Source: Opitutia bacterium UBA3151
Lineage (GTDB): Bacteria > Verrucomicrobiota > Verrucomicrobiia > Opitutales > Seribacteraceae
Direction of reading: 5' to 3'
Length of the DNA: 5,454 nt
NCBI GenBank assembly: GCA_002364975.1
Contig: DEYT01000167.1
Coordinates: 1-5,454 of the forward strand
The notes beneath the pieces are model-generated. The model was not told the DNA's origin. It saw nothing but the letters and a program-made list of their open reading frames with translations, and searched no databases. A program made the translations under genes and the position numbers. Positions 1 to 4,563 of the stretch are shown piece by piece; the stretch's first letter is position 1, and the number at the start of each line of letters is the position of its first letter.

Positions 1-173
1 CTAGAAAGACCATAACCAGTTGAGGCACCAATGACCAAGACACGTTTTGGCTTCTTCATGTTCACGGTAGGATTTTTTTCAGCATAGCTAATTTGATCCA
101 TTACGTTCTCAAAACATCCATGAGGGTGTGCGGTAATACATACGAAACCTTTAATTCTTGGTTTTACAATCAT
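1..173 (-). CDS. fabV: Enoyl-[acyl-carrier-protein] reductase FabV / trans-2-enoyl-CoA reductase, N-terminal part (gene cut by window edge)
   Basis: Only the first 57 codons plus two bases lie in the window, read from ATG at 173 down to base 1. The protein opens MIVKPRIKGFVCITAHPHGC, the characteristic FabV/TER N-terminus (I-x-PRI-x-GF-x-C-x-T-x-HP-x-GC). It then reaches the nucleotide-binding glycine motif G49-A-S-T-G53-Y-G55 after the strand KRVLVI (43-48). FabV is a long-chain type (about 400 residues) of the SDR-like enoyl reductases. It reduces the trans-2 double bond of enoyl-ACP or enoyl-CoA with NADH in the last step of fatty-acid elongation, in the cytoplasm. The Tyr-x8-Lys catalytic pair lies outside the window. 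The family is known for low sensitivity to triclosan. The gene is divergent from the DUF721 gene with a 61-bp gap. No good Shine-Dalgarno precedes the ATG, but family alignment makes this start very likely. Confidence 0.93.
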   Translation of the reverse strand, partial: MIVKPRIKGFVCITAHPHGCFENVMDQISYAEKNPTVNMKKPKRVLVIGASTGYGLS

Positions 174-176
174 AGA

Positions 177-234
177 AATTATCTAACATCATTGACTTCC
201 ATAAAGAAGTATATTTTTGCTTTATTAGATAATT
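177..234. promoter_or_regulatory. Perfect 10-bp inverted repeat in the divergent fabV / DUF721 intergenic region
   Basis: The left arm AATTATCTAA (177-186) and right arm TTAGATAATT (225-234) are exact reverse complements, 48 bp apart centre to centre. Each gene therefore reads TTAGATAATT just before its start codon: directly adjacent for the plus-strand gene, and three bases away for fabV. Each arm contains GATAAT, five of six matches to the sigma-70 -10 box TATAAT. A transcript from the plus-strand arm would, however, begin inside the annotated coding region. A shared operator with two oriented half-sites, or mirrored promoter elements, are both possible. The repeat is seen directly; its role is inferred. 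In AT-rich DNA a shorter repeat could arise by chance, but the symmetric placement at both starts is notable. Confidence 0.45.
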
Positions 235-612
235 ATGGGCTTCAGAAAGAAAAATAAGGCACCTGAAATTGACTTGGTCGCAGAATTCATGAAATTACCT
301 GCTTCGGACAATACAATGTTTTTATCGTCTCCATCTTCCATCTCAGAAGTGATCGAAAAGATTTGGAATGAATGGTCCATTGGAACTAAAAATTCACCCG
401 AACAAATCATTTCTCAAGAGTGGAATAAAATAGTGGGAACTAAATTATCATCTCGGTGTGCACCCGAAAAACTTAGTTCCAATGGAACTCTTTACTTACG
501 GGCAGCAAATGGACCTGTTAAACAAGAGCTTTCTTTTATAAAAAAGAAAATTATTTCAAGAATATCCAGACTCGATGGTTGTACATTCGTAAAAGATATA
601 AAAATTACTTAA
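235..612 (+). CDS. DUF721 / DciA-like protein (probable replicative-helicase loading factor)
   Basis: This is a 125-residue protein. Residues about 36-125 follow the DUF721 pattern: an amphipathic helix (ISEVIEKIWNEW), then W63-NKIVG-TKL (the 'W..ivG..la' motif), a Pro-containing strand (RCAPEKL), a G-x-L-x-L-x-A strand (84-90), then QEL-x-FIKKKIISRI and a final strand ending VKDIKIT ('v.dirf'). DUF721 includes DciA, which helps load the DnaB helicase at origins in bacteria lacking DnaC/DnaI-type loaders. The role here is inferred from the family. The lysine-rich N-terminus (FRKKNKA) precedes the domain. The ATG at 235 is used because it gives a natural basic N-terminus, but Met19 and Met28 would leave the domain intact. 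No Shine-Dalgarno is visible. It is divergent from fabV and convergent with the peptide transporter, ending 13 bp before that gene's stop. Confidence 0.75.
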   Translation: MGFRKKNKAPEIDLVAEFMKLPASDNTMFLSSPSSISEVIEKIWNEWSIGTKNSPEQIISQEWNKIVGTKLSSRCAPEKLSSNGTLYLRAANGPVKQELSFIKKKIISRISRLDGCTFVKDIKIT

Positions 613-625
613 TCGACCCTGTCAC

Positions 626-2065
626 TTATTGAAAATGATCGATTTCGTTATATCGCGAGGCAACAAATTTAAAAGAAAATGCCGCTATGCACACGAGAAT
701 TGTCCAAAACCAAAACTCGTCCGCACCAAGCAGAAGAGGTTGCCCTTGACTATCAACTAGCAGGAATTTGAGCCCCGAAGCTAGATAGTTACCGAGAGAT
801 ACAGTCAAAAGAAAAAGAGCCATAATCACTGACTTCATCGAATTTGGGGCTTGGGTGTAGGCAAACTCTAAACATGTAATTGATACGAGAACTTCCGCAG
901 CAGTAAGAACCAAACAAGCGAGAACTTGCCAGAATACACTTGGAGTATAACCAGCATCGACCTGGATTTGAATGATGGAAACTATTGCAAAAGCAAATCC
1001 CGCAACCCATAAGCCAGCCGAAATCTTAGCTAGGGGGGTAATTTCTGTAAATCTTTCTAAAAAGGGATAAATGAAATATGAAAAAACTGGTATTAAAAGC
1101 AAAATAAATAATGGATTCCAAACTGCGGAGACCTGAGCAGCAAGCATTTCCATACCACCAAATAAAGGAATCCAATCGGGTAAAGTCCGGTTAAGCTCAC
1201 GTGCTTGTACCTGCCAGAGAGTTCCAATTTGGTCAAATAAGGCCCAGAAAAGAATTACAAAAGAAAATATCGAGGCTAAACGAGCTAAGATTATCATATT
1301 TTCCTTAGAAAAAGTATCGACAAAAAATGCTTTTCCACGGGGTGGAATATGAGCAAAGTCTTTTCTTCCCATCCAAAATACAAAAGTTGCAATTGCCATC
1401 AGAACTCCAGGCAAACCAAAAGCATAATGAGGACCGAAAATGGTTTCACCAGTCTCCTTTTGTCCAACAATTCCTGAAACATAGGGATAAATGAGTTCAC
1501 CGAGAGACCCTTCAACACGAGCGGCTTCCAGCAAAAAAGGCGTAAGTAAACCGGACATAAAAGCACCAAAATTAATCGAGAAATAAAACCAACCAAAAAC
1601 CTTCGAGATTAGATGTTTGTTTCTTTTGCAGAATTGATCACCGACATGGGAAGAGACGCAAGGCTTAATTCCCCCGGAGCCTAGGGCTATTAAGCTAAGC
1701 CCCAACAACAACCAGACCCGTGAGTCTCCCCAGACGCCCATAAACGCTAAACAAGCATGCCCAAGGCAATAACAAATAGAAAGCAGCATGATGGTCTTGA
1801 ATTTGCCCCAATAAGCATCTGCTAAAATGCCTCCAAAAATAGGAAAGAAATATGCTGAACCCACAAATAAATGAATCCAAGCCTCGGCTTCTTTGGTTCC
1901 AAACATATGATTTGTTCCATCTGGTTGGACTAAGTACAAAGTCATATAAGCCAGCAAAATACTGCGCATCCCATAAAATGAAAACCTCTCTGCCGCTTCA
2001 TTGCCTATTATAAAAGGAATACCAGGCGGTAGACGGGAAGTATCAATGGGGAAAATCCTATACAT
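626..2065 (-). CDS. POT/PTR2 family proton-coupled di-/tripeptide transporter (MFS)
   Basis: A complete 479-residue inner-membrane protein of normal family length, with about 12-14 hydrophobic segments. POT hallmarks appear in order. The E23-x-x-E26-R27-F-x-F30-Y31-G motif in TM1 (consensus ExxERFxYYG, first Tyr replaced by Phe) carries the proton-coupling and peptide-contact residues. GGIKP (131-135) with Lys134 and GDQF (142-145) mark TM4. FYFSINFGA (160-168) is the PTR2 signature in TM5, and FDQIGTLWQVQA (277-288) lies in TM7. TM10 carries the conserved acidic Glu391, followed by LEFAY-x-QAP (399-407). The family imports di- and tripeptides with protons. Exact substrate is unknown, and divergent POT members carry nitrate or other solutes in other organisms. 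The start ATG is 2 bp past the stop of the upstream small membrane-protein gene, so the two are probably cotranscribed and translationally coupled. It converges on the DUF721 gene. Confidence 0.95.
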   Translation of the reverse strand: MYRIFPIDTSRLPPGIPFIIGNEAAERFSFYGMRSILLAYMTLYLVQPDGTNHMFGTKEAEAWIHLFVGSAYFFPIFGGILADAYWGKFKTIMLLSICYCLGHACLAFMGVWGDSRVWLLLGLSLIALGSGGIKPCVSSHVGDQFCKRNKHLISKVFGWFYFSINFGAFMSGLLTPFLLEAARVEGSLGELIYPYVSGIVGQKETGETIFGPHYAFGLPGVLMAIATFVFWMGRKDFAHIPPRGKAFFVDTFSKENMIILARLASIFSFVILFWALFDQIGTLWQVQARELNRTLPDWIPLFGGMEMLAAQVSAVWNPLFILLLIPVFSYFIYPFLERFTEITPLAKISAGLWVAGFAFAIVSIIQIQVDAGYTPSVFWQVLACLVLTAAEVLVSITCLEFAYTQAPNSMKSVIMALFLLTVSLGNYLASGLKFLLVDSQGQPLLLGADEFWFWTILVCIAAFSFKFVASRYNEIDHFQ

Positions 2066-2067
2066 TT

Positions 2068-2340
2068 TTAGTTACGGAGAATAACATCCTCATTCTTCCT
2101 TCGCTTAAGTTCATTATCAAGATCACTCATTACCGCAGCTTTTTCTTCGCTCATTGGTTCAACCTTTTCTGCTTTTCCACGTTTGCTCCAAAGACTTTGA
2201 AGTAAAGCAAATATATTGAATAATACTCCCGTAGAGGCAATTAGAGTGATAAACACTCCTTGGGTTTCGAAAATCAACGATATTACAGCAGTTAATTTCC
2301 AAAAAAGAAGATTAAACAATATCAGCTTTGTTTTATTCAT
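2068..2340 (-). CDS. Small two-helix membrane protein of unknown function, cotranscribed with the POT transporter
   Basis: I do not recognise this 90-residue protein. It has two hydrophobic stretches suitable as membrane helices, about residues 5-24 and 28-50, joined by a short FETQG turn. A positively charged WSKRGKAEK segment (51-59) suggests that the C-terminus faces the cytoplasm. Residues 60-90 are a soluble, highly charged tail (EEKAAVMSDLDNELKRRKNED) likely to be helical. Both termini are therefore probably cytoplasmic. It starts with ATG at 2340, and its TAA stop lies 2 bp before the transporter ATG, the arrangement of a coupled pair. It is divergent from the lipoprotein gene. A role as a transporter accessory or assembly factor is possible only by position. 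It might equally be an unrelated small protein that shares the promoter. Confidence 0.7.
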   Translation of the reverse strand: MNKTKLILFNLLFWKLTAVISLIFETQGVFITLIASTGVLFNIFALLQSLWSKRGKAEKVEPMSEEKAAVMSDLDNELKRRKNEDVILRN

Positions 2341-2429
2341 ATTTTAATGTTGATAATTACCACTCGAAAGAAATGCATTAAATAACTTATGTTCTTGCAA
2401 TATACATCTCATTTTAGTGGGACAATACA
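2341..2429. promoter_or_regulatory. Divergent promoter region between the small membrane-protein gene and the lipoprotein gene
   Basis: This 89-bp gap separates two outward-facing genes, so it should carry a promoter for each strand. On the plus strand the best pair I see is TTAAAT (2378-2383), a 17-base spacer, then TATACA (2401-2406); both are poor matches. On the minus strand TATATT (2404-2399) is a good -10, with TTGTCC 15 bases upstream as a weak -35. The two -10 candidates overlap, so firing on the two strands could be mutually exclusive. GGGA at 2419-2422, seven bases before the lipoprotein ATG, is a modest Shine-Dalgarno. These are by-eye matches only. Confidence 0.3.
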
Positions 2430-3194
2430 ATGAAAATTTATAAGTTTTTTATATCCCTGCCCTTTTTATTGTTCTTGAGTTGCGAACCTCAGCAACCCGA
2501 ATCTGAAGTTGAAGAGCTAAATACAACGGAATCAAAAGATATAATATCAGAAGCAGATACCGATCTACCATCCCCCCTTCTGACAAAAGAAATTGCCAAA
2601 GTACCGATAGTGCCATCATCTCCTCCGGAATCTCAAATGATTCCCGAGAAACCTGAGCCCCAGATAATTGAAGAACCAACTCCAACAGAACCAAGTTTTT
2701 CAGATGAATTATTAAAAGCCGTGAGTTATTGGGAAAATATACCGCGTTCTGTTTTTCCTCTGAAAAATGTAAGCATTGAGGAAGAAATAATTTTCAAATT
2801 GATCGGAAAACAAAATGAAGTAATGGCTTCCACTCCATTTGCAGCTGGTAAAGAAGTCGTGGCCAAAGCAATAAGAGGGACTACCTTGTTCGTCTCCCCT
2901 TCTGAGTCTTCAAAATTACAAGCAACAATTGATATGGAAAAGACAGACTTCAAGCAATGCGTTGCTTTTAGGTTTGAGATGGGTAAAAAAATTATTGAAC
3001 TAAGAGAGCAACAAAGAAAAGAGCGGGAGCTTGCCAAACGAGAAGGAACTTTATCCCAATCGGAAACTAAGGAAAAAATGGAAAATATAAATATCGAAAA
3101 TATGAATATACCCGGAGACTTTGGACATGGAAAATTTTGTATTTGTTCTGAATGCAGGCAAAAAAGATTGGCATTAACCGGATCTATGAAATAG
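2430..3194 (+). CDS. Predicted lipoprotein with Pro/Glu-rich stalk and C-terminal CxCxxC motif, function unknown
   Basis: I do not recognise this 254-residue protein. The N-terminus (MKIYKFFISLPFLLFLSC) is a short basic region and a hydrophobic core ending at Cys18 in a lipobox-like F-L-S-C context (the -3 position is Phe rather than the usual Leu). Lipid attachment is therefore likely but not certain. Residues 19-90 are acidic, Pro/Ser/Thr-rich and probably a disordered stalk. A folded-looking region follows at about 92-205. It begins YWENIPRSVFP, has alternating strands (EEIIFKLIG, TTLFVSPSES, KLQATIDME), then a charged helix with KKIIELREQQRKERELAKRE (186-205). After a Gln/Asn/Glu linker the protein ends with H233-GKF-C237-I-C239-SE-C242-RQKR, a possible metal or redox site. 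It is followed 10 bp later by the duplicated-domain gene on the same strand. Confidence 0.8.
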   Translation: MKIYKFFISLPFLLFLSCEPQQPESEVEELNTTESKDIISEADTDLPSPLLTKEIAKVPIVPSSPPESQMIPEKPEPQIIEEPTPTEPSFSDELLKAVSYWENIPRSVFPLKNVSIEEEIIFKLIGKQNEVMASTPFAAGKEVVAKAIRGTTLFVSPSESSKLQATIDMEKTDFKQCVAFRFEMGKKIIELREQQRKERELAKREGTLSQSETKEKMENINIENMNIPGDFGHGKFCICSECRQKRLALTGSMK

Positions 3195-3204
3195 TTTACT
3201 GATC

Positions 3205-3795
3205 ATGAACCTTTCTACCAAAAAGAAAAAAAAGAAAAAAATTATTGAAATTGGCGATCATGTGAAAGAGACAGTGTCCTCAAAAGGTAAAAAAAGATGT
3301 GGTGAAGTGCTCATGATCCTTGATGATAATCCCGGTGATCCAACGATGGAGTGCGTGGAAATCCATCCAGATGAGTTGGTTCCTTTAGAAAAGGGTTCGG
3401 ATGGAATGCGTTCTTTCAGAACCAAAAGATCCAAATTAAAACTTTATACCCCAAGAAAACAATTATTTGCCAAGAAAACATTTGAGAAGGGTGATGTGGT
3501 GCGTCACAAGCGTGGGGCTACCATAAGATATGGTAGAATTGTTTGTTTTGTTCACCCCGATGGACTTTATTCCACATCCCATGAAGAGGGATATAATGGC
3601 AAAGACCTACTAGAATGTGTAGAGATCAATAAGAAGCCAGGTCTTCTCCAAATTATTGGACCTGATGGAGAACCCAAAAGGTTTCAAGCACAAGGGAAGG
3701 ATTGCAAAATCATCAAGGTCATCACCGTCGACTCAAAAGGGGAAGATACCACCATGCACAAGCTTGATATTCCGGAGGATGAAGACGAGCTTTAG
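3205..3795 (+). CDS. Uncharacterised 196-residue protein with two diverged copies of one domain, Lys-rich head and acidic tail
   Basis: Not recognised by name. The protein has three parts. The first is a Lys7 run (6-12). The second is two copies of an approximately 70-80-residue domain. The third is an acidic tail ending EDEDEL. The copies align as follows: GDHV (17-20) with GDVV (96-99); R31-C-G33-EV with R108-Y-G110-RI; M48-ECVEI (49-53) with L136-ECVEI (137-141); D66-G67 with D154-G155; F71-R with F160-Q. Copy 2 has about ten extra residues (around 119-131) between its second and third motifs. Beta-rich spacing and the GD-x-V ... R-x-G-x-V pattern resemble small SH3-like or KOW-like barrels, but this is inference. 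There is no signal peptide, so it is probably cytoplasmic. The ATG lies 10 bp after the lipoprotein stop with no clear Shine-Dalgarno, so coupling is likely. The stop overlaps a short hairpin. Confidence 0.8.
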   Translation: MNLSTKKKKKKKIIEIGDHVKETVSSKGKKRCGEVLMILDDNPGDPTMECVEIHPDELVPLEKGSDGMRSFRTKRSKLKLYTPRKQLFAKKTFEKGDVVRHKRGATIRYGRIVCFVHPDGLYSTSHEEGYNGKDLLECVEINKKPGLLQIIGPDGEPKRFQAQGKDCKIIKVITVDSKGEDTTMHKLDIPEDEDEL

Positions 3796-3830
3796 ATCAA
3801 CGATCTAAGAAATATCCTCATGCAGGTTTC
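3792..3830. terminator. Pair of small stem-loops at the convergent gene junction (weak terminator candidate)
   Basis: TTAGATC (3792-3798) and GATCTAA (3802-3808) form a perfect 7-bp stem with a 3-base AAC loop, and the left arm includes the TAG stop of the plus-strand gene. Right after it, GAAA...CCT (3809-3818) pairs with AGG-TTTC (3824-3830) around a CATGC loop, with a 3-base bulge. Two convergent genes end here, which suits a bidirectional end. Neither strand shows a proper run of T after the stems, so classical intrinsic termination is unlikely. They may only block RNA decay. Confidence 0.3.
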
Positions 3831-4065
3831 AAGCTCCGAAAAAAGCATCCAACTCATCTTTTTTTAACCTGACTAACCTGCTCCCAGGAGTCTTGTACGC
3901 AAGAACCCTCATGGTACTTAACTTTCCTGCTGAAGTTTCCCAAGTAAACCTAACTTGTCCGGAAGACCATCGTGTGTTACACCATTTAAGGGAATAAGCT
4001 TGAATTAAATAGTCAATAGCCTCGGCACGATTTAAATAATAAATTCCTTTTATTTTGCGTACCAA
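3829..4065 (-). CDS. Small excisionase-like (HTH_17/MerR-type) DNA-binding protein, non-ATG start
   Basis: A 78-residue reading frame starting at TTG (4065). Its ends resemble excisionase-type winged-helix proteins: an N-terminal YYLNRAEAIDYLIQAY helix pair (9-24; family 'lt..EaA.yL'), then a middle rich in Trp and Arg (28-42), then Y57-KTPGSRLVRLKKDELDAFF (58-76). The last segment resembles the family's wing plus 'v.k.dLd.fl' ending. Such proteins bind DNA and act as recombination directionality factors or small regulators. No integrase is visible nearby. The start is uncertain. There is no ATG before residue 52, no Shine-Dalgarno, and a T-rich run lies just upstream. The frame stays open back to the TAA that ends the preceding gene, so this may be the tail of a gene broken by that stop. 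It converges on the duplicated-domain gene. Family assignment is by pattern only. Confidence 0.55.
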   Translation of the reverse strand: MVRKIKGIYYLNRAEAIDYLIQAYSLKWCNTRWSSGQVRFTWETSAGKLSTMRVLAYKTPGSRLVRLKKDELDAFFGA

Positions 4066-4107
4066 AACAAAAAAACAAAAAACAGGACCGAACTCTAGTT
4101 AGGAGTC
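4064..4107 (-). terminator. T-rich tract after a weak stem, downstream of the HTH gene
   Basis: Read on the minus strand, bases 4107-4103 and 4095-4091 can form a 5-bp stem (one G-U pair) with a 7-base loop overlapping the TAA stop of the HTH gene. About eight bases later comes a T-rich run: T6, G, T7, G, T4 (4082-4064). The gap between stem and T-run is too long for a textbook intrinsic terminator. The run still covers the proposed TTG start of the downstream 78-residue frame. If transcription ends here, that frame would need its own promoter, and none is obvious. Confidence 0.25.
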
Positions 4108-4500
4108 GTAGTCGCCTTTTTTAATTTTCTGACAACTTGCAATGGAAACACCGGCTACATCCGAAGCTTCTTTGAGTGTTTTTCCACTATTGAGCAGGTT
4201 CTTAACCTCTGAGACAACTTCAGAGGTTATTTTCTTTCTCTTACTCTCTACGCCAAAACGTGTATAAAACTCAGACTTGGCAATAGGTGGCAAACCATTG
4301 ATATAACATTCCAAGTAGTCCACAACGCTTCTAAAAAGTTTACGACCATCACTGCGAAGATGTTTTTTATGATCATCTTTGATGTGATTGTAAAAATTCT
4401 CCTTCTTTACCTTCTTATTTTTTTTAGCATTTATCTGCTTTTCAATTTTCTTTTTTAATCGTTGAAGATCTTTTATACTCGTATCCTCTGCTATATTCAT
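4099..4500 (-). CDS. Small Lys-rich protein with C-terminal resolvase-type helix-turn-helix, probable DNA-binding protein
   Basis: I do not recognise the 133-residue protein as a whole. Residues 8-33 are rich in Lys, Leu and Ile with heptad-like spacing (IKDLQRLKKKIEKQI), suggesting a short coiled coil, followed by a basic linker. A middle helical part (52-83) contains LFRSVVDYLECYINGLPP. The C-terminus (91-128) looks like the HTH of resolvases and homeodomain-like transposases: a helix ITSEVVSEVKNLLNSG, then KTLKEASDVAGVS, then IASCQKIKKG as recognition helix. This suggests a DNA-binding regulator or a stripped remnant of a mobile-element protein, with no catalytic domain seen. The ATG at 4500 is clear; no Shine-Dalgarno is visible. 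The gene lies 63 bp downstream of comM on the same strand and directly before the excisionase-like frame. Lysine-heavy composition sets it apart from its neighbours. Confidence 0.7.
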   Translation of the reverse strand: MNIAEDTSIKDLQRLKKKIEKQINAKKNKKVKKENFYNHIKDDHKKHLRSDGRKLFRSVVDYLECYINGLPPIAKSEFYTRFGVESKRKKITSEVVSEVKNLLNSGKTLKEASDVAGVSIASCQKIKKGDYDS

Positions 4501-4563
4501 AATTTATAAGTTTTATAGGTTAATTTAATTAATAAAATAGGGAGAAGATAAAATGTAAAGTTT
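4501..4563 (-). promoter_or_regulatory. Candidate sigma-70-type promoter for the HTH gene, in the comM downstream gap
   Basis: On the minus strand TTTACA (4559-4554, five of six -35 matches) is followed after 17 bases by TTTATT (4536-4531, four of six -10 matches). This predicts a start of transcription near 4524 and a leader of about 24 bases. A small inverted repeat in that leader, TATAA (4505-4509) with TTATA (4513-4517), could be an operator or chance in AT-rich DNA. No hairpin terminator for comM is seen in this gap, so read-through from comM is also possible. Confidence 0.35.

Noticed and set aside
191..219. Bacteroidota-type promoter (ATTG at 191-194, TATTTTTG at 212-219 matching TAnnTTTG) upstream of the DUF721 gene
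   Set aside because: The second element fits, but the 17-base spacing is shorter than the usual 19-21, and nothing else in the window points to Bacteroidota. Kept only as a note.
225..410. Minus-strand 61-codon frame opposite the DUF721 gene
   Set aside because: It overlaps the DUF721 gene and has no support in composition or motif.
611..644. AATCGA / TCGATT inverted repeat between the ends of the DUF721 and transporter genes as a bidirectional terminator
   Set aside because: Six-base arms with a 22-base loop and no T-run on either strand are not convincing.
789..1010. Open frame of 73 codons on the minus strand, plus similar ones at 1399-1596 and 1695-1880
   Set aside because: They lie wholly inside the complete, strongly recognisable peptide transporter gene in another frame, and show no domain or plausible start context.
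2449..3037. Minus-strand open frames (2449-2694 and 2726-3037) opposite the lipoprotein gene
   Set aside because: They are antisense to a coherent gene with signal peptide and composition typical of a lipoprotein. The antisense proteins show only patterns expected from reversed codons.
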